Both the position numbers and the translations under genes were made by a program. A stretch of DNA of 64,000 nucleotides. Origin: CAZGSN01 sp964371655 (GTDB lineage: Bacteria > Desulfobacterota > Binatia > HRBIN30). Below the pieces are notes generated by a model, which ran no database searches, was not told the origin of the DNA, and worked only from the letters and a program-made list of their open reading frames with translations. This document shows, one piece after another, positions 41,866 through 50,012 of this stretch. The stretch is taken from contig CAYJOD010000021.1 of assembly GCA_964371655.1 (NCBI GenBank), forward strand, positions 1 through 64,000. The letters are read 5' to 3'. Positions within the stretch are counted from its first letter, which is position 1, and every line of letters starts with the position of its first letter.

Positions 41866-43002
41866 ATGGGGGCGTCGATCGCTCGCATCTTCCACCTGGT
41901 GTGGAAGGAGGTCATCCAGGCGACGCGTGATCGACAGATGTTCTCCATGATGTTGATCATGCCGATCCTGGAGCTGTTCATCTTCGGTTACGTGGTCGCC
42001 ACCGACATCGACAACATCTCTCTGGCAGTGTGCGACTACGACCAGTCGGCGCAGAGCCGCGACTACGTCGAGCACATCGTGCGCAGCGGCTACTTTCGCA
42101 TCGACGCGCCATGCACGGGCATCCAGGACGTCAACCGCCTGCTCGACGACAGCCTGGTGAAAGTAGTGTTGAGCATCCCGCCGGACTTCTCGGAAAGGCT
42201 CAAGCGCGGGCAGAGCGCCGACGTCATGGCCGCGATCGACGGTAGCAACTCGAACATTGCGATGATCGCCGCCGGCTACCTGGGGCAGATCACGCTGGCC
42301 AGTGCGGTCGACGTGGTGTTCTCCGGCCACGGTGCCGGGCCGATGATCGCGCGCCATCCGCTGGTGCAGGTCGAGCCGCGCGTATGGTTCAACCCGGAGC
42401 TGCGCAGCGTGCGCTTTATGGTTCCTGGAATCATCTGCGTGCTGCTGATGGAGTCGCTGGTGATTCTAACCGCGATGGCCATCGCGCGCGAAAAAGAGCA
42501 AGGCACGATGGAGCAGCTGATCGTCACACCGATCCGCTCCTTCGAGCTCATCATCGGCAAGGCGATTCCGTACATCGGCCTCGGCTATCTCAACGCCGCC
42601 ATCGTCATGCTGGTGGGAACGTTCTGGTTCGATATCGAGATCCGCGGCAGCATCCCGCTGCTGCTGTTCATGACCGGCCTCTTCATCCTCACCTCGCTCG
42701 GCCTCGGCCTGATGGTGTCGGCGGTGTCGAACACGCAGCAGCAAGCGTCGATGGGCGGGCAGTTCGTCATCCTGCCAAGCATGTTCTTCTCCGGCTTCAT
42801 GTTTCCGATCTCGAGCATGCCGCAGATGGTGCAGAACCTGACCTACCTCATCCCGCTACGCTACTACATCACCGTCATCCGCGGCATCTTCCTCAAAGGC
42901 GCCGGCTGGGCCGAGCTCAAAGACGAAGCGGCAATCCTGGCCGCGTTCGGAGTGGTGATCCTCACCGTCGCCAGCATCACCTTCCGCAAGCAGATACGCT
43001 GA
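41866..43002 (+). CDS. ABC-2 type permease (YbhR/YbhS-like)
   Basis: Second membrane subunit. Seen: 378 aa from ATG 41866, preceded by GGGAGGGGGG; helix 1 MFSMMLIMPILELFIFGYVV, extracytoplasmic domain, then FMVPGIICVLLMESLVILTA and helices to the end; coupling motif AREKEQGTMEQLIVTPIRSF matches that of the partner (KEKERGTIEQILVSPIRPIE). The two permeases are clearly homologous (NPELRSVRFMVPG versus NPELKSVNFIVPG), arising from a duplication. The exporter's substrate is unknown; YbhGFSR relatives export drugs or ions. Confidence 0.9.
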   Translation: MGASIARIFHLVWKEVIQATRDRQMFSMMLIMPILELFIFGYVVATDIDNISLAVCDYDQSAQSRDYVEHIVRSGYFRIDAPCTGIQDVNRLLDDSLVKVVLSIPPDFSERLKRGQSADVMAAIDGSNSNIAMIAAGYLGQITLASAVDVVFSGHGAGPMIARHPLVQVEPRVWFNPELRSVRFMVPGIICVLLMESLVILTAMAIAREKEQGTMEQLIVTPIRSFELIIGKAIPYIGLGYLNAAIVMLVGTFWFDIEIRGSIPLLLFMTGLFILTSLGLGLMVSAVSNTQQQASMGGQFVILPSMFFSGFMFPISSMPQMVQNLTYLIPLRYYITVIRGIFLKGAGWAELKDEAAILAAFGVVILTVASITFRKQIR

Positions 43003-43040
43003 GCGCGGGAGAGATCGTCCGCGCAGAGCTCCAGCTCCCA

Positions 43041-43265
43041 TCCCTTGGCGGCTTCGCGTCTTTGCGCGAGTCAAACTCAGATTCTTCTCGCGCCAAGGCG
43101 CAAAGACGCCAAGGTCAGGAACGAAGAGGCAATCAAGGTCGAGAACCCGAAGCTCGTCGGAATCGGTTCTCGATCGTCTCCGGTTCTGCCAGGCATCCAA
43201 TCTTCCCTTGGCGCCTTTGCATCTTTGCGCGAGACAAAGTCAGATGTTTCCCGCGCCAAGGCGCG
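43041..43265. repeat. CTTTGCGCGAG/CGCCAAGG inverted repeats, two copies
   Basis: Copy 1 (43041-43115): TCCCTTGGCGGCTTCGCGTC ... CGCCAAGGCGCAAAGACGCC plus AAGG. Copy 2 (43204-43265): TCCCTTGGCGCCTTTGCATC ... CCCGCGCCAAGGCGC. Each copy is a hairpin whose loop has the related AACTCAGATTCTTC or AAAGTCAGATGTTTC. The 358-bp gap 43003-43360 otherwise holds only the start region of the next gene. Confidence 0.85.
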
Positions 43266-43360
43266 CAACTCGCGTTGACGCCTTCACCCGAACTCGACTA
43301 CGCTGCGACTGGAGGTAGACGACAACGGACAAACGCGAACGCGGTGGTTTCCTGACGGTG

Positions 43361-43738
43361 ATGGCGGTTCTCTATGGCGTGCTGACCATCTCAAATTTCA
43401 CGAAGGCGCTGCAGTACATCCTCAACCCCAAGGTTGGCGGCATCGTCATCTTCGGGGTGCGGTTCGAAGCGGTGGCGTCGAACCTGGTGCTCGGCCCGCT
43501 CATGGGCCTGGTCATCGGCACCTATGCGTACGGGCTGTGGAAGCTGAAGCCGTGGGTGGGAACGTTGTCGATCGTCTACGCGTTCTACGTGCCGTTGAAC
43601 CTCGTCATCTTCTGGTATCGGCACAACGGCGTCGACGCGCCGCCGCTCAGCTTTCTCCTCGCTTACCTCGCGGTGGCCTTCACCGGCTCGATCGGCACCG
43701 CCTTGTATCTCGCCTACCATCCGGAGAAGTGGCGCTAG
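43361..43738 (+). CDS. Hypothetical four-helix membrane protein
   Basis: I do not recognise the family. Seen: 125 aa; helices MAVLYGVLTISNF, LVLGPLMGLVIGTYAYGLW, WVGTLSIVYAFYVPLNLVIF and LLAYLAVAFTGSIGTALYL. The reading frame stays open back to 43319 and encodes TDKRERGGFLTV directly before the first Met, which looks like protein; GGAGG at 43311 would suit an ACG at 43325. So the real start may be a non-standard codon upstream; ATG 43361 (or GTG 43358) is the conservative choice. Confidence 0.65.
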   Translation: MAVLYGVLTISNFTKALQYILNPKVGGIVIFGVRFEAVASNLVLGPLMGLVIGTYAYGLWKLKPWVGTLSIVYAFYVPLNLVIFWYRHNGVDAPPLSFLLAYLAVAFTGSIGTALYLAYHPEKWR

Positions 43739-43750
43739 CCCGCAATGCCA

Positions 43751-43920
43751 GCTCCCCTCTCCCGCGCCACTTCCGGCGCGGGAGAGGGTTAGGGTGAGGG
43801 CCATCGGTGGAGGAAGCATTGTGAAGAATCGGATCCCTCACCCCCACCCTCTCCCGCGGGTATTGCGGGAGAGGGAGTGCTTCCAAACACCGGCGCTGCT
43901 TGGGTTGCGGGTGTCAGCCA
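43751..43920. repeat. Family A double-hairpin repeat
   Basis: Left hairpin CTCCCCTCTCCCGCGCCACT...GCGGGAGAGGGTTAGGGTGA plus GGG; right hairpin beginning GGATCCCTCACCCCCACCCT plus CTCCCGC and closing GCGGGAGAGGG, then the GTGCTTCCAAACACCGGCG tail. Each half is a hairpin and the two halves mirror each other. Confidence 0.9.
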
Positions 43921-43923
43921 GCG

Positions 43924-43955
43924 CTGTGATCTCTGTGCCTCTGTGGTGAGAAATG
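43924..43955. repeat. Solo right arm of family C
   Basis: GTGATCTCTGTGCCTCTGTG plus GTGAGAAATG matches the right arm and terminus of the 7.5- and 39.0-kb copies. No left arm is visible. It abuts the tail of the family A element. Confidence 0.7.
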
Positions 43956-43981
43956 CAGCTTAGACGAGGCGGGAGAGGGTG

Positions 43982-44668
43982 ATGCAGCCGACCTCCGAAA
44001 CGATCGCGTTCTACTTCGACTACATCTCGAACAACGCCTACCTCGCGTGGCGCGTCCTGCCCGAGCTGGCGCGGCGTTACGGCAAGCGTATCGAGCCCAT
44101 CCCCGTCCTGTTCGCCGGGCTCCTGGAAGCACATGGCCAACTCGGCCCGGCGGAGATTCCGCCCAAGACCTATTGGATGTGGCGTAACACTTCGCGCAAA
44201 GCGGCGCTGCTCGGGATACCGTTGAATCCGCCGCGCTTTCATCCGTTCAATCCCTTGCTGGCGCTGCGCGTATCCTCCCTGGCTATCGCCGCCGACAAGC
44301 GCCGCGACTTGATCGATGCGCTTTTCGACGCCGTGTGGGTTCATAGCCTGCACGTGAGCGAAGCCGCCGTCGTCGCCGCGATCGCGACCGGCGTCGGTCT
44401 GCCGGGGGCGGAGCTCGTCGAGCAGGCGCAGCAGCCTGAGGTGAAGGCACGGCTACGCCAGCAAACCGATGAGGCGATCGGGCGCGGCGTCTTCGGGGTG
44501 CCGACGATGATCGTCGGCGACGAGCTGTTCTGGGGCTACGACGATTTCCCCTACCTGGAGATGCATCTCGCCGGCAAGGATCCGCTGCAGTCGCGGCCGG
44601 ACACGGCGGTGATGCACACCGCACCGAGCGCTTCGGCGCGGCGCCGACGGTTCCGTGAGCCCGACTGA
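43982..44668 (+). CDS. DsbA-family (2-hydroxychromene-2-carboxylate isomerase-like) protein
   Basis: Thioredoxin-fold protein of the DsbA/kappa-GST/HCCA isomerase group. Seen: 228 aa; FYFDYISNNAYLAW at the N-terminus (Ser/Asn where DsbA has CxxC, as in HCCA isomerases), PIPVLFAGLL, IPPKTYWMWRNTSRKAALLG, and the cis-Pro block GRGVFGVPTMIVGDELFWGYDD typical of these isomerases. The C-terminal RRRRF is extra. Likely a glutathione-linked isomerase or transferase of aromatic breakdown. ATG 43982 has GGGAGAGGG upstream. Confidence 0.85.
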   Translation: MQPTSETIAFYFDYISNNAYLAWRVLPELARRYGKRIEPIPVLFAGLLEAHGQLGPAEIPPKTYWMWRNTSRKAALLGIPLNPPRFHPFNPLLALRVSSLAIAADKRRDLIDALFDAVWVHSLHVSEAAVVAAIATGVGLPGAELVEQAQQPEVKARLRQQTDEAIGRGVFGVPTMIVGDELFWGYDDFPYLEMHLAGKDPLQSRPDTAVMHTAPSASARRRRFREPD

Positions 44669-44689
44669 CGGTTCGGGAGTCATACAAAC

Positions 44690-44784
44690 AAAGGGACTGA
44701 GGGACAAAGGGATCAGGGGCAAAGGGAAGACGGAACCTGAGCATCTCTTCCCTCTATCCCTTTGCCCCTTGATCCCTCGACCCC
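44690..44784. repeat. AAAGGGA-word inverted repeat
   Basis: Left arm CAAAGGGACTGAGGGACAAA plus GGGATCAGGGGCAAAGGGAAG; right arm CTTCCCTCTATCCCTTTGCC plus CCTTGATCCCTCGACCCC. Spacer ~16 bp. Tandem-word arms, in the convergent gap between two genes. Confidence 0.9.
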
Positions 44785-44845
44785 TACGGAGTTTGCTCGC
44801 GCCGCGAGTACAGTTCGAGCCCGCCGCAGCGGCCCGCAGACTCCG

Positions 44846-45259
44846 TCAGCTCGCGAGCCGCAGGCGGCGCTGCACCGCGGGATAGTGAAACGCAAGAGCA
44901 AAGAGCCCGAGCAGGAGGGCTTGCAGGCACCAGGTCGGGACGATGCGCCAGACGCTGAGGTCACCGGCGACCACAGCCGCGATCTCGGTGACGACAAGAC
45001 CGTAGATCACGAACACGGTGAGCGCCGCGACGAATTGCCGCTGCAGCGGCTGTCGATACGCCCACAGCAGGAGCAGCGTCCACCCGAACATCAAGGACGC
45101 GCCGTAACCCATCGCGAAGCGATACGGCCCGCTGGCGGCGTCGAAACCCCAGAGCAGCCTGGCCATCGGCGGAAACAGCATCGGAATCAACGCCAGCGCA
45201 TCGGTGATCGCACCGGCCAGGAAGGCCATACGCAGAAGTCGTTCTTGTCGAGCGTGCAT
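44846..45259 (-). CDS. Hypothetical four-helix membrane protein
   Basis: Family not recognised. Seen: 137 aa, helices MAFLAGAITDALALIPMLFP, FAMGYGASLMFGWTLLLLWA, FVAALTVFVIYGLVVTEIAA and WRIVPTWCLQALLLGLFALA; basic ends. Resembles small DoxX-like or DUF4345-like proteins in layout only. Starts 20 bp after the stop of the small pair upstream on the same strand, so perhaps one operon. Confidence 0.65.
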   Translation of the reverse strand: MHARQERLLRMAFLAGAITDALALIPMLFPPMARLLWGFDAASGPYRFAMGYGASLMFGWTLLLLWAYRQPLQRQFVAALTVFVIYGLVVTEIAAVVAGDLSVWRIVPTWCLQALLLGLFALAFHYPAVQRRLRLAS

Positions 45260-45279
45260 CGATCGCGGGGCGGCGGGTG

Positions 45280-45369
45280 CTAACGACGCCCGTGACGGCT
45301 GGCCTCAAGGACGACCAGGGCAAGGCCGGTGATGAAGATAGCGAGCCCGATTACTGGTGCCCATTCCAT
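45280..45369 (-). CDS. Small single-pass membrane protein (29 aa)
   Basis: MEWAPVIGLAIFITGLALVV then LEASRHGRR: one helix and a basic tail. Its ATG overlaps the stop of the 75-aa gene upstream as TAATG, so translation is coupled to it. Too short for standard gene calls; the coupling and clean helix argue that it is real. Confidence 0.55.
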   Translation of the reverse strand: MEWAPVIGLAIFITGLALVVLEASRHGRR

Positions 45370-45596
45370 TACAGCTGCTCCAATTCCCTGATGCGACGAT
45401 ATGCCAGCCGATTCACCCACACAACCCCGCCGGTTACAACGGCCACCGCAACGATAGCAACCCAAGCAAGGACGCGATCAGGGTGGCCGAGGTTCTGTCC
45501 GACCCAAGCCAGCAGGGAAGCGCCGATCGCCGTGAGAAGGCCGAAAATAACCTTGAGCCACCCCAGTTCTTCCTTGATGGCGTCGCTCTTCGGCAT
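45369..45596 (-). CDS. Small two-helix membrane protein
   Basis: 75 aa, family not recognised. Seen: an amphipathic lead (MPKSDAIKEELGW), helix LKVIFGLLTAIGASLLAWVG, a short polar loop with HPDR, helix VLAWVAIVAVAVVTGGVVWV and a charged end (RLAYRRIRELEQL). The stop overlaps the start of the 29-aa protein. Layout suggests a small membrane complex, holin-like or accessory to a transporter, but nothing decides this. Confidence 0.65.
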   Translation of the reverse strand: MPKSDAIKEELGWLKVIFGLLTAIGASLLAWVGQNLGHPDRVLAWVAIVAVAVVTGGVVWVNRLAYRRIRELEQL

Positions 45597-45646
45597 CGGC
45601 CGATTCCAGGGTGCCTAGCTGGAACGTACGGGTTGTCCGCCGCCGC

Positions 45647-45970
45647 TCAACGCCCGCCGTTGCGCGGTGCGCGTGCTTGGTAGCCGCCGCGATTGGCGTT
45701 GCTCGCCGGCGGCGGTTGTTGCGGCGGTACCGCGCCGGCGGCGCTGCTTTGCGATCTCTCCTGCTCGGGGACAACGAACAGGACACAATCCGGATCCTTT
45801 TTGTCGGGACGCTTGTTGTTGCTGAGCACCAAGAAACGTCCGCCCGAGCGCAGCAGGTTCACCGCGGCTTCGAGGCTGTCGTGCTGCACACGCCCGGAGA
45901 GATACGGCTTGTTGCCGGTGCGACTGATGTTCTTCCACAAGACACCGAGCTTGATTCTGTCGTCCGCCAT
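45647..45970 (-). CDS. Small hypothetical protein with basic Pro/Ala-rich tail
   Basis: 107 aa from ATG 45970, which has GGAGGT 7-8 nt upstream. The first 80 residues look like a compact beta fold: IKLGVLWKNISRTGNKPYLS, GRFLVLSNNKR, DPDCVLFVVPEQE. The tail is low-complexity (PPQQPPPASNANRGGYQ). The K-x-G-x-L-W-x-N-x-x-x-x-G-x-x-Y-L-S-G pattern is familiar from small uncharacterised proteins related to DUF736, but I am not certain. Function unknown. Confidence 0.6.
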   Translation of the reverse strand: MADDRIKLGVLWKNISRTGNKPYLSGRVQHDSLEAAVNLLRSGGRFLVLSNNKRPDKKDPDCVLFVVPEQERSQSSAAGAVPPQQPPPASNANRGGYQARAPRNGGR

Positions 45971-46126
45971 CGAGGTGACCTCCGCCGCAGCACACAGAGC
46001 ACGACACATGCCGGGCCGCTGGCTGGCGATTGGGCGAAGCTTCACAGGCGTGAGGACTCAGTCGGAGTCGGGCGAGTGGTGCATGGAGTAGACAACGGAC
46101 GCTCAGCGCGGACGAAGTCTGCGTGC

Positions 46127-46205
46127 GCCGAAAGGGTACCCACAAGGGGTACCCCTACGGGACGGAATCCATGCAGATTGTAGGGGCAACCCTTGTGGTT
46201 GCCCT
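46127..46205. repeat. GGGTACCCACAAGGGG double-hairpin repeat, copy 1
   Basis: GCCGAAAGGGTACCCACAAG plus GGGTACCCCTAC, ~20-bp spacer with CATGCAG, then GTAGGGGCAACCCTTGTGGT plus TGCCC. A second copy of ~78 bp with high identity is at 61924. Each arm is a hairpin and the arms pair with each other. The 320-bp gap 45971-46290 otherwise shows no gene. Confidence 0.88.
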
Positions 46206-46290
46206 GACTTCCGCCAGATCGGACCGGTCAGATCTGGCTTTTCCCGCAAGGATATCGTCGCGCCCCGGAAAGAAATCGCAGACCAGCGAT

Positions 46291-48462
46291 TCACTGCGTC
46301 GCGAACACCCGCCGCGTGCCGGCGGTGATGTCGACGTCGACTCCAACTCCATCTTTCTCCAGACGCAGAGCACGGCTGTTGAACGGCGTCTGCGACCACG
46401 GGTTGTCGTAGCGCGGATAGCCCGTGATCGGGACCTCCACCCCCTTCACCGTCAGCGGCGCCTGCCAGCCAAAGCTAACGCGGCCTTGGCTGGGCGAGTC
46501 GTAGACGACGTCGTAGCCGGCCGAGAACGACCCCTGCCGCGGGCGCGGCGTAATCGTCACGGCGGCGGCGGCGATGGCGGCGCGGAACTGGTCGAAGGAA
46601 CCGAACTTCTCCTTGTTTCCGCACTCGACGATCCAGACGTTGTCGGCGCCGCCTTCGGCCTTGAGGTCGAACGGTTTGATCATGCCGTTGGTGGCGTACA
46701 CGTTCGGATCGTAGACGACCCAAGACGCAGGCCGATACGAGTAGAGCGCCACATAGCCGTCGCGAAACTTGCCGATGGTCCACGGCCCTTCCTGTACGAC
46801 TTCATCGAAATGATCCTGCGGGAAGTAGGCGTGCGTGTAGGGCTCGTAGCGAAAGAACGTGAACGGCGACGGGTTTTGCTTGGCGTACTGTGGCGCGTAG
46901 ATGTGGATGGCGACGTTCTCCTGCTGCGCCGAGCGCGGCATCGAGGCCTCGCCGGTCCAGTAGCTGCCGGTCTCGGTGTCCTCGCGCCAGTTCGTCGTCC
47001 GCACCAGCGGCCGGGTGGGGTGCGTCGTGAACACGACGGCGTTCGGATCGAGAGTCGCTTGCCACGAGTGCGCTTGCCATTGGAATGAACCGGGGCGGTA
47101 GTCCTGCGCGCTCGACAGCATGTAGTCGGCGCTGCGGTAGGTGTGGGTATTCACCTCCTTGAGCAGCGAGAAGCTGAAGTAGTGGGCGGTGCGCTGCGCC
47201 AGCTTCTGCGCGAACTCGAGATCCGACGCCAATGGCTTCAGTTCGGCGAAGTCGGTGAAGTTGGTGCTCGTCCACAGATCGTACTGGTTCATCGCCCCCA
47301 CCGTGAGTGGAAGCAGCTGCCACGCCGTCAGCGCGCTCATACTCCACCACAGGGTCAGGTCCTTCGGATCGGTGAACGAGAACTCGTACGGTGCCTGCGG
47401 ATTGGGTTCGTAGGGGGCGAATTCGTCGAAGCCGATGCCCATGCGCTCGCGATCATCAACCGGCTCGTGGGTGGTGCCGGCGCGGTACACAACCTCGGGC
47501 AGGCGGTACTTCTGCATGCGCGCAAACAACACCGCCGCGTCATCAAGGGAGGCGTAGGGAAACTCGGAGGTGGCGAAGAGCAGCTTCACCATGCCGCGCG
47601 TATCGTCATCGAGCGACGACATCTTGTCCTTCTTGTAGGAACGTCCGTGCGTGACGCCGAAGGCGCCGCGAAAGGTGTGGATGCCGATGTCGAAGAGCAG
47701 GACATCGAGAATCCCCGCGGCACGGGTGCGAATCTCCTCGTCGTTGGCGAACTCCGCCAGCGTCAGCAGCGGGGTTGCGTCCTTCTGGTAGTAGACGTTG
47801 GAGTGCCACTCGAAGAAGCCGAAGCGCGCCCGCAGGTCGAACCAACGCATGATCAGGTCGTGCGCGTGCTGCATGTGCTCGCGGCCGCTCTTGCCATCGT
47901 TGGTGAAGACGCGATCCGGATAGGTCTGACCCATCAGGTACTCGAGGGTGTGGTAGATGAGCTCGTGGTTCTCGGTCCAATAGTACGAGTCGTCGACCAG
48001 CCCGGGCGCGCTCGGCTCGGTGTACCAGTACTTGAAGGCAAGCATCGCTTCCTCGGTCTTGCGCACCAGCTCGCGATCGAGCAGCGGATGATCGCGGTAG
48101 CCGAGCAGGGCGTTGGTTACGTACAAGGCATCGAAGTCGCGCGTGTCTTCGAGACGCGCCATCTTCGCAAAGATCCCATCCCACGCGTTCGCTCCGGCCG
48201 CAGCCGGCGCCACGCTGTAGGTGGGATCGACGCGGGTGCGCTCCATGTGCGCGATGAGATTGAGGGGACTCCCTGGAATCAGCTGCGTCGTCGCGAAACG
48301 CAGGTAGTCGAGCTGGCGTTCGCGCATCGCGCTGGCATCGACGAAGCCATCGGCGCCCGCCCCCGGCGTGCTCAACGTTGCCGGGTCGTTGTCGCCGCAG
48401 CCGCTGAAGATAGCCAGCAGCGAACACAGGCAGAGGAAAAGGCCAACTCCCCTCGCCCGCAT
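46291..48462 (-). CDS. Large lipoprotein of unknown function
   Basis: 723 aa. Seen: lipoprotein signal GLFLCLCSLLAIFSGCGDND with lipobox FSGC (Cys about residue 21). The first ~420 residues are helical (YWTENHELIYHTLEYLMGQT; WFDLRARFGFFEWHSNVYYQ), suggesting an alpha/alpha toroid; the rest is beta-rich (SFGWQAPLTVKGVEVPITGY). That combination recalls polysaccharide lyases or heparinase-like proteins, but I see no catalytic signature. The first in-frame ATG of the signal (48462) lies in the loop of a family A repeat, so the repeat supplies the start codon. Confidence 0.75.
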   Translation of the reverse strand: MRARGVGLFLCLCSLLAIFSGCGDNDPATLSTPGAGADGFVDASAMRERQLDYLRFATTQLIPGSPLNLIAHMERTRVDPTYSVAPAAAGANAWDGIFAKMARLEDTRDFDALYVTNALLGYRDHPLLDRELVRKTEEAMLAFKYWYTEPSAPGLVDDSYYWTENHELIYHTLEYLMGQTYPDRVFTNDGKSGREHMQHAHDLIMRWFDLRARFGFFEWHSNVYYQKDATPLLTLAEFANDEEIRTRAAGILDVLLFDIGIHTFRGAFGVTHGRSYKKDKMSSLDDDTRGMVKLLFATSEFPYASLDDAAVLFARMQKYRLPEVVYRAGTTHEPVDDRERMGIGFDEFAPYEPNPQAPYEFSFTDPKDLTLWWSMSALTAWQLLPLTVGAMNQYDLWTSTNFTDFAELKPLASDLEFAQKLAQRTAHYFSFSLLKEVNTHTYRSADYMLSSAQDYRPGSFQWQAHSWQATLDPNAVVFTTHPTRPLVRTTNWREDTETGSYWTGEASMPRSAQQENVAIHIYAPQYAKQNPSPFTFFRYEPYTHAYFPQDHFDEVVQEGPWTIGKFRDGYVALYSYRPASWVVYDPNVYATNGMIKPFDLKAEGGADNVWIVECGNKEKFGSFDQFRAAIAAAAVTITPRPRQGSFSAGYDVVYDSPSQGRVSFGWQAPLTVKGVEVPITGYPRYDNPWSQTPFNSRALRLEKDGVGVDVDITAGTRRVFATQ

Positions 48463-48585
48463 TACTTGCGGGAGAGGGTTAGGGTGAGGGCGCCTCTTCT
48501 CGGCGCAGCGGCGTGGCAAGTTGAACGACTGAAGCTCGGATCCCTCACCCCGACCCTCTCCCGCAGGTATTGCGGGAGAGGGAGC
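48446..48585. repeat. Family A double-hairpin repeat
   Basis: Left hairpin CTCCCCTCGCCCGCATTACT plus TGCGGGAGAGGGTTAGGGTG; right half GGATCCCTCACCCCGACCCT plus CTCCCGCAGGTATTGCGGGA plus GAGGG. One G/C change (CTCGCCC) in the left stem corresponds to codons of the lipoprotein start. Confidence 0.9.
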
Positions 48586-48645
48586 TTGACTTTCGGCCCG
48601 TAGGTTGCGGACCGGAGCCTGCTCTGTGCTCATCTCTGCTTGCAT

Positions 48646-49644
48646 CTACTCTGCCTCCGATACAAAGGGTGCGACGCGCTCGCGGTAGACCCGCTCCGGA
48701 TCCTCTACCAAGCCGAGGCGCAACGCGCAGTCGAAAAGGAGGATACGATCCGAGCCCGGCCGCCGTGGGGCGCGCGGGTGGATGGCATCACAGTCGAGGT
48801 GTCCGATGATGTGCAGGAACTGCGCGGCCGCATGCTTGTAGGCCGGCACCGGGGTGCGGAAGCCGACGTTGCCGAGGTGTTGAAGGGCATCGTTCAGCTC
48901 CAGAAAAGCAACGTCGCCGGCGGCCAGAGCGCGATCGCGCGCGGCGAACTGCGACGCGGCGAACGTCGACAGGCCGAGCAGGTAGTCGCTGCCATAGGCG
49001 ACCATGTCGATGGCGAGATCGTTGCCGGTGTAGACACGGAACTGCGGGCGGACGCGATCGCGCAGCCGTAGGCGCCGCAGCTCGACGTCGCGCCGCAGCG
49101 AGGAGTGCTTGGCGCCGATGAGGTTTGGAATCGACAGGATGCGCTCGAAGGTCTCGTCGTCCCAGATCTCCCCGTGCGCGGCGAAGACCGGCGCCAGCTC
49201 GAAGGCGACCACGCGCTCGGCGCCGGCGCCGATGCGCCGATACAGGTCGGCCTTCTCTGGCGCTGACAGAGCGTGCATGGTGCGTGACTGCACGATGACC
49301 GGAATCGCCGCTCGCTTTTCGATCGCCGCGATCGCGGCGTGGTAGCCGGCGACATCACCCGACGCGGTCGGAAAGGCGCCGGCATAGAAGGGAACGCCAC
49401 TCCCCAGCCCGCGCCGCGTCGCATCGAGAACCGAAATCCGTTCCGCTTCGCTCAGAAGGTCGACGAAGCCGGTGTCCATGTTGACCGCAACATCGAGACC
49501 GACGTGTTTCGTGCGCAGGAGGTGGCGCTCGAAGGCGTCCCAATCGATCCGTCCCTCTCGTGTGTAGGGCAGCAGCACCGCCGAGATGCCGTGCGGTTGC
49601 CGCGGCTGTAAGCGCGCGAAAGCGTCTTTGAGTCCAGGCTCCAA
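48646..49644 (-). CDS. DapA/NanA-family class I aldolase or lyase
   Basis: TIM-barrel Schiff-base enzyme of the dihydrodipicolinate synthase/N-acetylneuraminate lyase family. Seen: 332 aa; AVLLPYTREGRIDWDAFERH (family start), Schiff-base lysine K179 in IPNLIGAKHSS, and TGNDLAIDMVAYGSDYLLGL. The usual Y-N-x-P segment near residue 133-150 is FELAPVFAAHG here, so the catalytic Tyr is not conserved in its normal context; this is probably a divergent aldolase, not DapA. The upstream stop of the lipoprotein's extended frame is adjacent. Substrate unknown. Confidence 0.82.
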   Translation of the reverse strand: MEPGLKDAFARLQPRQPHGISAVLLPYTREGRIDWDAFERHLLRTKHVGLDVAVNMDTGFVDLLSEAERISVLDATRRGLGSGVPFYAGAFPTASGDVAGYHAAIAAIEKRAAIPVIVQSRTMHALSAPEKADLYRRIGAGAERVVAFELAPVFAAHGEIWDDETFERILSIPNLIGAKHSSLRRDVELRRLRLRDRVRPQFRVYTGNDLAIDMVAYGSDYLLGLSTFAASQFAARDRALAAGDVAFLELNDALQHLGNVGFRTPVPAYKHAAAQFLHIIGHLDCDAIHPRAPRRPGSDRILLFDCALRLGLVEDPERVYRERVAPFVSEAE

Positions 49645-49725
49645 GGTTGCAGGTTCCGATCGCGTTGATCGCTGTAGGTCTTAGCCCATCAGCCAAGGTC
49701 GAGGCTAGCTCTGGCGAACGCGACT

Positions 49726-49806
49726 ACTCACAGTCGGTAGTCAACAGTCAACAGTCGACTGTCCCGCGGTATCCCACGAATCACCGCTCCCTCACGGTCG
49801 CGGCTC
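49726..49806. repeat. GTCAACA-word array and dispersed repeat
   Basis: CAGTCGGTAGTCAACAGTCA plus ACAGTCGACTGTC is a tandem-word arm with a short inverted end; GAATCACCGCTCCCTCACGG plus TCGCGGCTC (49777-49806) repeats the 4439 sequence with one mismatch. In the 368-bp gap 49645-50012, which otherwise shows no gene. Presumably also contains the surface-protein promoter. Confidence 0.7.
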
Positions 49807-50012
49807 GGCGATAGCCTGCGGTGAGCGCGACGACGACTTCCCTGCAAACACCTGCGCTCCGGCGCCTTCCTACGAGATCGAACCTGCAACGACTTGCAGG
49901 CTGCCCCGGGCTCCGGACCAGGTTCACCCGCATTCGATGATGGCTCCTCGATTGCACTCTCCGGCAAGCGATGAAGCCGACAGACCACAGTCCCAAGCTC
50001 AAGGAGACAATC

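Noticed and set aside
49645..50012. Riboswitch upstream of the surface protein
   Set aside because: No recognisable aptamer motif; the gap is explained by two repeat pieces.
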